Notes: a model not told the origin generated them from the letters alone. DNA of 64,000 nucleotides from Lodderomyces elongisporus (GCF_030384665.1 NC_083673.1:567501-631500); one strand, 5' to 3'; positions 36,935 through 47,391 are shown, counted from the stretch's first letter. Translations and numbers: made by a program.

Positions 36935-38083
36935 CTAATTGACTTTGGCACCAACAATGGTTGAGTTTTTACACAACTCACCCTTGGCATTGACCAACTT
37001 CTTTGGCTCTTGTCCTTCTTCTGTGTATGTAACCTCAAAGTTCTCAGTGGTTGTGAACTTGGGTTGGATAGCTTCCCAGATTTTCTTCTTTGGGTTCAAT
37101 TGTTTTTCTGGAGTACCGTCATAACCCTCAAAGAAGATCTTGTCACCTGCCTTGGAATCCTTTGGAGGATTGACAAACTCAACTTTTTCGCTATTGGAAG
37201 CACACAAAACCATAGCGCAACTCTTTATGCCTCTCATGGTTACTGGTTTCAAGTTGGCGACTACAACAACATATCTCTTTTGCATATCTTCAATTGGAAT
37301 GTAGTTGACCAAACCAGAGCAAACGGTTCTTGGTCCTTCTTCGTCGCCCATATCAATTGTTGAAACGTATAAAGAGTCGGCATCTGGATGTCTCTCAGCC
37401 TTTTGAATGAATCCAACTCTAAGGTCAACCATTGTTGGAGTTGGTTTTGCTGCAGTGGATGCTGCTTTCTGCTGCTGTTGTGCCTTTTCTGCATTGAGCT
37501 TGGCCTTGGCAGCCTTCTTAGCCTCTTTTGCCTCTTGTCTCCTTTTTATTTCCTCATCAGTCAAGGCCCCAGTTGGCGCCTGACCTTGGGCTGAAGGCTG
37601 TTTCTTCTTCAGCTTGTCTTGCTTTGTATCGTCTGGTTGACTACCTTTTTCTGCATCCTTTGCGCTAGCAGCTGGCTTCTTCTTTTCCTTAATCTCTCTT
37701 GGGATTTCAACGTCATAGTCAATCTTGATTGGCTCAGATACAGTTACCAATGTGTTTTGAACGAGATCTGCCCATCTAAGAATATGTCTGTATTTGGCAA
37801 GATCCTCTTTGGAGCTCCATTTCGAGGCAATTGGGTAAACAGCCAGAAAGACTATAAGGTCAGCTTTGCCTGGAACACTCCCGCTAATAAAAGTCTTTGT
37901 TCTCAATGAATCGTTAAGTTCCTTCAATGTATCCTTATCATCTAATCGGCCAGATAAGGTTTCAAATTGCGAAGCTAAGGCCTTTTGCTCAGATGTCAAC
38001 TCCGGAAACTGGACCGTTGACAAGTTTTCTTCCTTGACATTGTCGAGTGAAAGCTTTTTAAAAGACTCTAAAAATTCAGACAT
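36935..38083 (-). CDS. ARC1: tRNA-binding cofactor of aminoacyl-tRNA synthetases
   Basis: Arc1 binds tRNA and the methionyl- and glutamyl-tRNA synthetases in the cytoplasm, raising their charging efficiency. The 382 residues are close to the 376 of S. cerevisiae. The order is standard. A GST-like N-terminal domain (about 1-130) docks the synthetases. A Lys/Ala/Gln-rich linker (about 130-215, KRRQEAKEAKKAAKAKLNAE) contacts tRNA. The C-terminal OB-fold EMAP-II domain (VDLRVGFIQKAERHPDADSL to the end) is complete. The start ATG fits the family. The frame is intact. In S. cerevisiae its neighbours are MLC1 and VPS73, both of which also lie in this window. Confidence 0.95.
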   Translation of the reverse strand: MSEFLESFKKLSLDNVKEENLSTVQFPELTSEQKALASQFETLSGRLDDKDTLKELNDSLRTKTFISGSVPGKADLIVFLAVYPIASKWSSKEDLAKYRHILRWADLVQNTLVTVSEPIKIDYDVEIPREIKEKKKPAASAKDAEKGSQPDDTKQDKLKKKQPSAQGQAPTGALTDEEIKRRQEAKEAKKAAKAKLNAEKAQQQQKAASTAAKPTPTMVDLRVGFIQKAERHPDADSLYVSTIDMGDEEGPRTVCSGLVNYIPIEDMQKRYVVVVANLKPVTMRGIKSCAMVLCASNSEKVEFVNPPKDSKAGDKIFFEGYDGTPEKQLNPKKKIWEAIQPKFTTTENFEVTYTEEGQEPKKLVNAKGELCKNSTIVGAKVN

Positions 38084-39826
38084 GTTTGAATCCTATGATG
38101 AAGAAGTTTAGTTAGTTGATTTAGTACAATGTGATGTAATTTCGGGAAAAGAAAAGTATTTTAAAAGGGGAAAGAAAAGGAAAAAGAAGAAAAAAAAAAA
38201 AGTAAAAAGTAAAAAGGTAAAAACTAGAGTGAGGCAAGTATCGATTTTTCAGCTTCTCAATGTGTTACGAGAAGCGGGAGCGCAATCTCAAGATCATCAG
38301 GAACAAAATATTGGTGGTACTCATACCAGTTAGAAAAAGCGGCGGCATCTTTTGCAAGAGAAAGAGAGAGAGAGAGAGAGGAAAAAAAGAACAGAGAGGA
38401 AGAACAAACAGGAATAAAAGAAAAGGAGATAACACTGAGTCAGCACACGACTGGATTCTTTTTTTTTACATGGCATTGATTGATAGTGTCAGACTTAAGT
38501 AGTGTTCGGTATGCTTAAAGCCTGAACAGTAATAGTTATATTACTGGGTTTTGTGTGTGAACTAAAGATATAACATTAGAAAGTTAATATACTAAGAGTT
38601 AGTTGATCTAAAGCTATCTACTCTAAAGTTAGTTAAGAAAGATATAAAGGGGTTATTTGTAGAGGAGACATGAGGGCATATTTATACTGTTTTGCTAAGC
38701 TCAAGTCTTTGGGTAATTGAGTAAAGTGGCTACTGTCAATTACTTGCAGACAGGACTCTATTCATGTTGTTTCAGGTTGAGTTGTAATACGAGGTTGCAT
38801 TGTAGTTAAGGAGGTAGAGGTTTAGCTAATACCCTACACAACCTTAATGGGTGCAATCGGTCGTGTATAATAGCCTATGTGAAACAGTTAGGTGAAACAA
38901 TCAGATGAAACAGTCATTTAGGTAGTCCGGTTCTGACAGATAGCTATATTTCCATTTTACTCTAGAAGTCAATTAGGATTTAATATGGTTCACCGTTTTT
39001 TACTCCTCTTGTTTTGAAAAAAAAAAAGAATGTGTGGATATATCATTTTGTACTTTGTATAAAAGAAGATTAATAAAAGGAAGATGTAATTTGCCGCAAA
39101 TTGGAACCAAAACAAGTAATTTGTAAATTGTTTGTTTGACAAGGAAACTAAAAAAGGGAAAATGAGATACAAACAAACAAACAAACAAATTGCTCTACAT
39201 CTTTCAAGTGGTGTATACTTTGTGAAAATACAAGTAAAGTAATATACATGAAAAACAAAGAGCCTTTGATGAAAATGTAGTATTAGATAGGAAACTTGAG
39301 TGAATAAAACATTACTTCCTTAGAGATCACATCAGACTCTTGTATGTAAAATTTAGAAAAAAAAAAAAAACAATAGTGGGTCAATATATATTCATATATG
39401 CAACATATGGTAGCATTATTTTTCTTAATATGGTGAGCACTATGTATTTAATGTATGTATCCTACTTTCATGCACACACACACACATATTCACACTTGAA
39501 CATTGAGATATAAACATTTTCTTATTGTCGCTTTTTTATTGTCGCATTTTTACAGTCAATTTTTTATTGTCGCTTTTTTCTGAACCTCTTTTGTAGTGGA
39601 TGATGCATCTACAATTTTGTTTATGTAATCGTCGATGTTAGCCTAATCCTGTACTTCCACACTCCTCTCCGCATTTCACATTGATACCTTTGCTCTTGTT
39701 TCTACAAAGTCAACCACGGCTAACCTCATCATCAACTTACCACACATGCCAGTTATATATGAGGGGTTGAGAGTTGAGGAATATTAATATACATAAAAAA
39801 AAAAACGATAGAAACAAACAAAACAG
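38084..39826. other. Gene-free region between ARC1 and ERT1
   Basis: 1.74 kb. The ends are A/T homopolymer-rich, with a GA run at 38362-38380. The middle (about 38503-38975) differs: it lacks homopolymers, has a GATATAAAGGGG TATA-like motif (38650-38661) and three close GAAACA motifs near 38880-38915. It might be an old solo LTR or an unknown RNA. An ATTGTCGC motif recurs at 39525-39575. No protein gene seen. Confidence 0.5.
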
Positions 39827-41099
39827 ATGAAGGAAGAAAAATCGCAGAGGGAAGCTAGTATCGAGACTGGCAATGAATCAACAGTAGTTACCAGACAAGT
39901 ATGTTATTGTCATCGTTCTTGCGATAGTCATAGTCATAGTTATAATTATAGTTATAGTTATAACTATTATTATCATTATTATTATTATTATTGTTGTTGT
40001 TGTTGTTGTTGATACTGTTACTTTTATTTATATTATTCTTTATCCTTGTCGACCGAGGATGGTCCCAAACATCAACTTTAATTTTAATAAGGTTTTCCTT
40101 CTTACACGATTTACTAACATTTACTTTTTCTTCTTTTTTTTTGTTTTTAGCAGAGGCGTAAAAAGACTTCACGAGCATGTAATCATTGCCACAAGGCCCA
40201 CATGACATGCGATTCAAACCGGCCTTGTTCGAGATGTGTACGCAAAGGTTTAAGTGAAACATGCGAGGACGCTCCAAGAAAGAGAAAAAAGTATCTCGAG
40301 GATGTCCCCAACTCAAGCTTAACCAATAAGCATACAGTATCCAATGTTAATGCAAATTCCAGTCTCAGTACCGTTGCTACGGGCCTGCAAGATAATATTC
40401 TGCCGTTAGATGGGAGGAATAGTATTTTAGGAATAGGACATTTACAAACACCTCAAAGCAGCTTTCAACTGCCTTCACATCAACAGCCAAATAAAACACA
40501 GTCGCCTCTGGTTATACACCATCAACAGTCCAACGAGCGAGCCCCACAACTTTATAGACAGCACTCGCTTCTACAACTGCAGCGACTACCTCAACCTTTA
40601 CAAACCCATCAAGCTACAATGTTTCAACATAGTGCAACAGCACCTGAACTAACTCAACCATTATCTGAGCAATACATTGAGAATATGTACCAGCACACTT
40701 CACCTCCACAACAGCCACCCCTACTGTCGTTGTCACTGCACCCCGAACAACAATATCATCAAACAACATTGACACATGATCATAACCATTTGTTCCCTAA
40801 AGCACCAACTAGTTTAAACACCCAAGCATCGTTCAATAATTATCAAAAAAAGAGTAAATTTATGTCATCAGCAGCAGATTTGGAGTACTCAACATTGTCA
40901 AGCATACTTCAGGACACTTTTGGTGGACACCATACAACTTCAAACGAAGGTACTCCAAATTCGCACAATTTTTCACCAACTCTTTCACCAGAAAACACCA
41001 ATGGTTTAGGGATCCGTCATTCGATACCAGCATTAGAAGGGGCGAACAATGACCCCAGTCACGCACAGCACCTGTCCCTGAATGTTAATATGAACCTGG

Positions 41100-41132
<33 letters not shown>

Positions 41133-42208
41133 CGAGTCAAGCACAAAAGCTTTCAGGTAGTTCATCTTCATTTAATCAAAAGACTCATCATAGCCTCTTT
41201 GGCAACTCAATGTACCCCAGGTGCGATGAAAATATTAATCAATACTTTATAGGAAAAACAGATGGTGAAAACATGACATATTTCCCCGATATTATTACTG
41301 CGATTGAACAAATGAAAAAAGACGATTACGCAGTGTATCAAGAACGAAATTCAAAACTGAGTCTTTCCTTCTCTGTCGGTATTCATCCCGAGCATGGTCT
41401 GGGTCATTACCAAATTTATAATCACCACAACAATAGCAACAACAATAATAATAACAATAAAGACGGTGCCCAGAATTTGCTATACAAAGAGCCAGAGGAA
41501 ATCTATGCAAAAGTACAAAAGCCCTTTTCGTATACGCCAGGGTACCACTTGTTGATTGCATATTTAAGAAATAGATTTTCTAAACCGATGTTGGTAAAGA
41601 TGGCAGAGTCCATGGCGGCATATAGACCATCCTTTATTGCGTGCACTAACTCGCTCAAGGAGCATGACTTGATCTTTATGGAGCAGTGTTTCCAGCGGAC
41701 ATTACTCACGTATGATAATTTCATCAAGATAAGCGGAACACCAACAATCGTTTGGAGACGTACTGGAGAAATTGCTTATGTAGGTGATGAGTTTTGTGTC
41801 CTTACAGGTTGGCGCAAGGAACAACTACTTGGTGGTTTTGATGGAGGAAAAGAAGAAAAAGAAGAAAAGGAAGAAAAGAAAGAAAAAGAAAAAGAAATTG
41901 GAGATGGAAGAGGTCAAAGAAAAAGAGAAAGTGAAATGCATAGCAAAGACCACGATATCAGCAGCAATATCAATGGCAACAAGAAGAGGTTTATTGTTGA
42001 GTTACTAGATGATGAATCTGTGGTTGAGTACTTTCAAGTCTTTTCGAGGATTGCGTTTGGTGACTTTTTAGGTGCAACAATGACAGAGTGTACCTTGCTA
42101 ACCCCGAACCCAGATGTAAAGATTCGCACCGGATGTGTATGGACTTTGAAGAGAGATGTGTTTGGGATCCCCATGATGATTGTTGGTAATTTTCTTCCAA
42201 TCTTGTAA
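39827..42208 (+). CDS. ERT1: Zn(II)2Cys6/PAS transcription factor of gluconeogenic control (spliced)
   Basis: Exons 39827-39898 and 40151-42208 give 709 residues. The intron separates a 24-residue leader from the zinc cluster (Cys 34, 37, 44, 50, 53, 62: CNHCHKAHMTC...PCSRC). DAPRKRKKYL and FMSSAADLEYSTLSSIL match S. cerevisiae Ert1 closely, as does YAKVQKPFSYTPGYHLLIAY later. The C-terminal PAS domain (GTPTIVWRRTGEIAYVGDEF) ends in GNFLPIL. Ert1 binds promoters of gluconeogenesis and respiration genes. The region between is Gln/His/Asn-rich. A Lys/Glu-rich insert of about 40 residues sits inside the PAS domain. The protein is longer than the 529 residues of S. cerevisiae because of these tracts. 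Confidence 0.9.
39899..40150 (+). other. ERT1: ERT1 intron (252 bp)
   Basis: Donor GTATGT (39899-39904), branch site TACTAAC (40112-40118), acceptor TTTTTAG ending at 40150. A second AG three bases on (TAGCAG) makes a tandem NAGNAG acceptor that would add or drop one Gln. The intron holds TTA and TTG triplet runs (39965-40010). Confidence 0.93.
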
Positions 42209-42865
42209 AAAAAAAAGAAAGAAAAAAAAATTTTCGTATACTTTCTGAGTATGCTATGTATTTAGAATATTTATTAGAGCAATATAGAGCTTAATAGAGC
42301 ATTGAAGTGCATTTACTCTACTGGGACCAGAGAATTCTAGCAGAGGTTGTTGGATCTATATGGTGGATAAAGTGGCTTTTGCTTCTTTATGGTTTTCCAC
42401 CAATCAATGATTCTTAAGCGCCATCTCTTCTGCTCCTTCCCTATAACACTTGATCTCTCTTACACATATACACAAAAAGTAAATTTAAACCTGACTGGCG
42501 AATAAATACTGCGCGCTATAACAGAAAATGGATGGGGTAAAATAAAGGTTGACTAAATAATCGGCGTGCGTGTGCGTCCATATATACATTTATGTGTAAT
42601 TGTGTAATTGTGTAATTGTGTAATTGGGTGATTGTGTGTATAAGTTTGACAAAAAAAAAAGAGAAGGGGGCGGGGGGAAGGAGCGGACGAGAGAAAGGGA
42701 AAGCAGGAGTAGAATAGAAGTAGAAGTACGATAAGGTGAGAAGAAAAGTAGTAACAGAGCAAAACAAATTTATATTCCTTTATTGCCACTTGTTAATATC
42801 CAAGAAACAAATCACATCATCATAAACTTTCAATTAGCAAGATTTTGCTTCAATTGATAAACAAG
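42209..42865. other. Intergenic between ERT1 and the VPS73-like gene
   Basis: Contains four copies of an 8-bp TGTAATTG repeat (42595-42626) and a G-rich tract at 42665-42690. No gene seen. Confidence 0.6.
42595..42626. repeat. 8-bp tandem repeat, four copies
   Basis: TGTAATTG repeated four times, followed by one degenerate copy. Confidence 0.85.
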
Positions 42866-44500
42866 ATGGCTCCCGTGTTACTGCAGTATGGTCGATTGAC
42901 CCAACAGCTAATTTTTTCCGTGAGCATTATATGCCTTGGCTCCCTCCAATTTGGATACCACATGGCAGAGCTCAATTCTCCCGAATTAGTCTTGTCATGT
43001 AAGCAATCCAACCCTGGACCAGTGCCATACGACGAGTCGTTCTTTGGTATACGAGGATATCGTCAATGCATTCCTATGACGCCTGATCAGATTGGATTGG
43101 TCACTTCAATTTTCTCTATTGGTGGATTGATTGGTTCGTTTTATGTGGGGTTTCTTGCTGATAAGTACGGCAGAAAATTAGCAAGCTATTTACACTGTGT
43201 GTTGTATATCTTGGGCTCTTTGCTAAATGGATTGAGCAATACTTATTTGAGTTTGCTTGTAGGTAGGTTTATTTGTGGCTTGGGTGCAGGTATGGCATTG
43301 GTTATAACTTCGATATATATTAATGAAGTGGCACCTTCCAACGCAAAGGGCTTATTGGGTTCAATGAACCAGGTAAGCATTAATGTTGGGATATTATTTA
43401 CGCAATTGCTTTCTCTCAAGTGGTCAAATGATAATGACTGGAGATGGCTTTTGATTACCGCCGCGGTAATAGCAGGGATAAATGTTGTTGTGTTATTTGC
43501 ATATGTGCACGAGTCACCATTGTGGTTGGTAAGTCAGGGTCGCGAAGGCAATGCATTTACGGTCTTACATAAATTAAGAGGCGGCAGTTATTCCGATGTA
43601 ACACAGGAGGTCAACAGCTGGAAAGTAGGAGTAAATAATAATGGAGAAGAGTCCAACTCAGTTTTTGATGATGGCGATTTAGAGAGCAACAACAGAGCCA
43701 ATACCATTAGTGGTAATGATAATGAACAGAATATTAACGGTAATGATGATAATGGCAATAATAAGAATAACAATAACAATAACCTTGATGAAACTGATGC
43801 TAATGGCACTGCTGCTACCAATGACGCTGAACATGTTTTCGCTCAACATAGATCTAAAAACACAACTGTTACACTCAAAGAATACATCACTTTACCAGAG
43901 TTTAGAAATTCGAGAATTGCATCTACGGGAATATTGATCTTACAACAATTTGATGGAATCAACTCCATAATCTTTTACGGTGTTTCCGTCCTTGTGGCTA
44001 TTTTCCCCAATCACTCCATTGTTATCAACTGTTTAATCTCATTGGTAAATGTCGTGGTGACATTTGGTTCGGCACAATTGGTGGACAGATTGGGAAGAGT
44101 TCCATTATTGTTGATATCGGTGTCTTTCTTGGGGCTTGCTACAATCCTAATGGGCTTTGGCATTATATGGACTAACGAGTACTTGTCAATAATTGGAACC
44201 TTCACATACATCACTTTCTTCGCTATTGGGTTGGGACCCATCCCCTTTTTGCTAGTGGGCGAAGTGACGCAACCGCAAGCCAAGGCTTCAGCTCAAAGTT
44301 TCGGAACCAGTTTAAACTGGATCGCCACATTCATAGTTGGTTATCTGTTCCCTGTATTGTTGCATGCAATTGGTGGATATGTATATTTCATATTCACCTT
44401 GATGTGTTGGTTCAGCATTTGGTTCATCAAAAATTACGTGCCTGAAACCAAAGGTAAACATACTTACAGCAAAGTCTGGGGTATTGAACATACTAGTTAA
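42866..44500 (+). CDS. VPS73: Sugar-porter-family MFS protein, Vps73/YBR241C type
   Basis: ATG 42866-42868 starts a 544-residue membrane protein. GSLQFGYHMAELNSPELVLSC and GYRQCIPMTPDQIGLVTSIF match the S. cerevisiae Vps73/YBR241C start. Sugar-porter signatures are present: ADKYGRK (TM2-3 loop), GRFICGLGAGM, YINEVAPSNAKGLLGSMNQ and VPETKGK at the end. These vacuolar-membrane proteins have no proven substrate; Vps73 affects vacuolar protein sorting. The central cytoplasmic loop is expanded by about 70 residues of Asn/Asp-rich low complexity (about 260-335). S. cerevisiae has two whole-genome-duplication copies, so this single gene represents the pre-duplication form. Confidence 0.82.
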   Translation: MAPVLLQYGRLTQQLIFSVSIICLGSLQFGYHMAELNSPELVLSCKQSNPGPVPYDESFFGIRGYRQCIPMTPDQIGLVTSIFSIGGLIGSFYVGFLADKYGRKLASYLHCVLYILGSLLNGLSNTYLSLLVGRFICGLGAGMALVITSIYINEVAPSNAKGLLGSMNQVSINVGILFTQLLSLKWSNDNDWRWLLITAAVIAGINVVVLFAYVHESPLWLVSQGREGNAFTVLHKLRGGSYSDVTQEVNSWKVGVNNNGEESNSVFDDGDLESNNRANTISGNDNEQNINGNDDNGNNKNNNNNNLDETDANGTAATNDAEHVFAQHRSKNTTVTLKEYITLPEFRNSRIASTGILILQQFDGINSIIFYGVSVLVAIFPNHSIVINCLISLVNVVVTFGSAQLVDRLGRVPLLLISVSFLGLATILMGFGIIWTNEYLSIIGTFTYITFFAIGLGPIPFLLVGEVTQPQAKASAQSFGTSLNWIATFIVGYLFPVLLHAIGGYVYFIFTLMCWFSIWFIKNYVPETKGKHTYSKVWGIEHTS

Positions 44501-44618
44501 TTTAGAATGTCAATACTCGTAAGTGAAATCACTATAGTCTTGTAATGAGACAATTTACAAACAACAGCCCACATCCCAAATAAAAAGAAACACTAACAAA
44601 GTGGGGGAAAATCGCGCA

Positions 44619-44636
44619 TTAGGGCTGGAACCCTAA
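44619..44636. promoter_or_regulatory. Tbf1-type inverted repeat TTAGGG-N6-CCCTAA
   Basis: TTAGGGCTGGAACCCTAA, an exact inverted pair of telomere-like hexamers with a 6-base spacer, 433-450 bases before the RPL28 ATG. In Candida albicans, Tbf1 controls ribosomal-protein genes through this kind of site. Function here is inferred. Confidence 0.7.
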
Positions 44637-44912
44637 CTTATAAGCTAATTATTTTTTTTCCTCTCTCTCTCTCTGTGTATATAAATATATATGTGTATAT
44701 AACGATTTGTATGGTAATGTATGGTATTTATAGCGAAAAAAAGCAGTTGGTAGCGGAGTCTTAGTATAGCTTTTTTTTTTCTGAAGCGCAATGAGTCGCA
44801 GTGATGCATTACGTAGTATTAACAAAAAAGTAATAAGTACCATAATGATTGAAATTGTAGTATTCATAGTTAGAGTGTTGACCAGTGCGAAATTTTGTAC
44901 GAGAGACTGACT

Positions 44913-44920
44913 CACGTGAC
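44913..44920 (+). promoter_or_regulatory. Cbf1-type CACGTGAC site
   Basis: CACGTGAC, about 150 bases before the RPL28 ATG and downstream of the Tbf1-type repeat. Cbf1 is the known partner of Tbf1 at Candida ribosomal-protein promoters. Confidence 0.6.
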
Positions 44921-45068
44921 AGTCACTACATTGTGCGAGATACACTCACCAATTTTTTTTTTTCTCTCACTCTCTTCTTCCTCCTAGCGAAAATTTCATA
45001 AAAAACTTGCAAATTTGTATAGGGCTCCTTTTTGACCATTTACATATCCAACCAACCAACATACAACA

Positions 45069-46064
45069 ATGCCTACTAGATTAACCAAGACCAGAAAGCA
45101 CAGAGGACACGTTTCTGGTATGTAATTCATGAATACGGAGAGCACGAACTTATGGAGATTTGAAACTTTTGGAATAAAGATGAACCGTAGGTGGGGGATA
45201 GGAAAAGAGGCTAGGAAGAAAGCCATTCAATCAAAAGCAACAATAAAAAAAGAAAAAATAGAAATAAGAGAATCAACAGAGGGGAATGCATCATACAGTC
45301 TTTTCTTCAATAAGGTTATCGACTCAACAAGCACTAAACTGCGATACATAACATCAGCATTGGGGGGGGAAGGAAGAAGTAATTTTGAGCCTATTGTTTG
45401 ACTATGCTCAAATGCGTTGAATTTTGAACAAAGATTTTATCATTGTTGAAAGTTGACACATTCCTTTCTAATTATATGGTTGGATGATTAACGACATCCA
45501 GTATAATACTAGCAAGAATTTGTATTTTTCAGTTATCATTTCTCCTCGTGTTCATTGAAATTTCCATTCTTTTCTTTTTTTTATTAGTCCATATTTTATT
45601 TTTCTTCGTTTGTCATTTGGTCATTAGAGAACAAGTTTACTAACATTCTTTTTTTTTGTTTAGCCGGTAAGGGTAGAGTTGGTAAGCACAGAAAGCATCC
45701 AGGTGGTAGAGGTAAGGCTGGTGGTCAACACCACCACAGAACCAACTTGGATAAATACCATCCAGGTTACTTCGGTAAAGTTGGTATGAGATACTTCCAC
45801 AAACAACAAAACCACTTCTGGAGACCAGAAATCAACTTGGACAAATTATGGACTTTGGTTGAGAGTGATAAGAAAGATGAGTACTTGAAGACTGCTTCAG
45901 CTTCAGCTGCTCCAGTCATTGACACATTGGCTGCCGGTTACGGTAAAGTTTTGGGTAAAGGTAGATTGCCACAAGTTCCAGTTATCGTCAAGGCCAGATT
46001 TGTTTCTAAATTGGCTGAAGAGAAGATTAGAGCTGTTGGTGGTGTTGTGGAATTGGTTGCTTAA
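45069..46064 (+). CDS. RPL28: Large-subunit ribosomal protein uL15 (L28/L27a), spliced
   Basis: Exons 45069-45117 and 45664-46064 give 149 residues, the same length as S. cerevisiae Rpl28. The start [16 protein letters not shown] joins [20 protein letters not shown], the basic glycine-rich RNA-binding arm, and the globular C-terminus ends GGVVELVA. The intron after codon 16 is at the place known for yeast RPL28. Codon use is strongly biased (Leu as TTG almost throughout), as for a highly expressed gene. Tbf1- and Cbf1-type sites lie upstream. In S. cerevisiae this protein is the cycloheximide-contact protein; here the residue before the KHQQN-type segment region reads HKQQNHFW. Confidence 0.98.
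45118..45663 (+). other. RPL28: RPL28 intron (546 bp)
   Basis: Donor GTATGT (45118-45123), branch site TACTAAC (45638-45644), acceptor TAG ending 45663. Joining gives HVS-A-GKGRV in frame. A G8 run lies at 45362-45369. No snoRNA boxes were recognised. Confidence 0.97.
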
Positions 46065-46551
46065 TTGAATCAAGAGTAAACTTTTTTCCTATAAAATCTT
46101 TGTATACTTTTTTAATGAAAAACCCAGTTTCCGTGTTTGTCTTGATGTTTAATCTTGTAAATGTAGAGTAAGCTGCTGCTGCTGCTGCTGTTGTAAAATT
46201 ATAGTAATCTGTTGATGAGGGATGTAATTACCATGTGTCTTGTATACTGCGATGATTCTAAGCATTTGGGGGACACGAAGAGAAGAGAATAAAGATGCTA
46301 ATTTGATTGTTTATACTCTTTCAGAATGCATTCCAAATTCAAGAAAATCCAAGTTTACACATTTTTACCACTCGGTTTTGAGAAAAAGGTAAATAATCAA
46401 AAAAAAAAAAAAGACAAAAACATAAACAAATACAGAAATAAAAATAAAAATAAAAATAAAAACAAAAAAAAAAACACCCATCCACCTACCCACACAGAAG
46501 TTAGGCATTTGAGGTTGAAGATACCAGGTTTTGTTAGGCTCCTACCATTGC
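46065..46551. other. Intergenic between RPL28 and the HD-domain gene
   Basis: GCT triplet run at 46172-46189, an A13 run at 46399-46411 and AAATAA repeats at 46437-46472. No gene seen. Confidence 0.6.
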
Positions 46552-47391
46552 ATGCTACAGATCTCTAAAGTATCACTTATAACACTACGCCTTTATCCAA
46601 GTATAGTATTGAGCCGATCGAGATATCTTCACACATCATTTCCTGCTTTTAATATGAACTCGATTAAAGATCTAAGTGAAAACACTTGGAAGCCGCAACA
46701 TATACAGAATCTTCTCAATGAAACTGTCAACTCATTAGATGTGTCTGATGCTTCAAATGCTTTGTCAAATGGGTCGTGCTCGGGACCTTCTGCGGTGAAC
46801 AATTTTCTTGCATTTTTACAAATCATTTCTTCACTCAAGTTCCAGCAACGTACTGGATGGACAGATCGTGGCATTCCACAGCTCGAGGCAGAAAGTATTT
46901 CTGACCACATGTATCGAATGTCAATCATAGCTATGATTGTCCCTCCAACCACAGTGAATAAGGATAAATGTGTTAAAATTGCTATAGTGCACGATCTTGC
47001 CGAATGCTTAGTTGGCGATATTACACCATTTGCAGGAATATCAAAACAAGAAAAGCACCGGAGAGAATTGGAGACTATCGAATACTTGTACGAAGTTATT
47101 AAACCATTTAATCCGGCGTTTGCCTTGGAAATGCGCGAGTTGTGGTTTGATTACGAGGAAATCAGAACCCCTGAGGCAAGATATGTCAAAGATATCGATA
47201 AATTTGAAATGATCCAAACAGCATGGGAGTATGAAATGAGGTATGGATTAAAATATGATTTGGACGAGTTTTACTCGGCAAGAGCGGCAATTAAGACAAA
47301 AGAAGTCGGAGAGTTGTGCGATGCTGTGATCAAGAAACGCGAACTCTTGATGAAGCAATTAAGAGAACAAGGAACACAGAACATTGATTAA
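46552..47391 (+). CDS. HD-domain 5'-deoxynucleotidase (HDDC2/YGL101W-YBR242W family)
   Basis: The HD fold has its metal ligands in ESISDHMYRMS and IVHDLAECLVGDITPF (about residues 120-168 from the upstream start), with later KDIDKFEMIQTAWEYE. The family removes phosphate from deoxynucleoside 5'-monophosphates. Two starts are possible. ATG 46654 gives 245 residues, near the length of the S. cerevisiae proteins. ATG 46552 adds 34 residues rich in Arg, Ser and Leu with no acidic residue, a good mitochondrial presequence. I give the longer form. S. cerevisiae has two duplicates, both next to VPS73-family genes, as here. Confidence 0.85.
   Translation: MLQISKVSLITLRLYPSIVLSRSRYLHTSFPAFNMNSIKDLSENTWKPQHIQNLLNETVNSLDVSDASNALSNGSCSGPSAVNNFLAFLQIISSLKFQQRTGWTDRGIPQLEAESISDHMYRMSIIAMIVPPTTVNKDKCVKIAIVHDLAECLVGDITPFAGISKQEKHRRELETIEYLYEVIKPFNPAFALEMRELWFDYEEIRTPEARYVKDIDKFEMIQTAWEYEMRYGLKYDLDEFYSARAAIKTKEVGELCDAVIKKRELLMKQLREQGTQNID

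Larger units (their letters stand above)
44501..45068. other. RPL28 promoter region
   Basis: 568 bp between a same-strand gene and RPL28. It carries the Tbf1-like inverted repeat and the CACGTGAC site listed separately, plus a polypyrimidine tract at 44955-44985 next to the likely transcription start. Confidence 0.7.
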
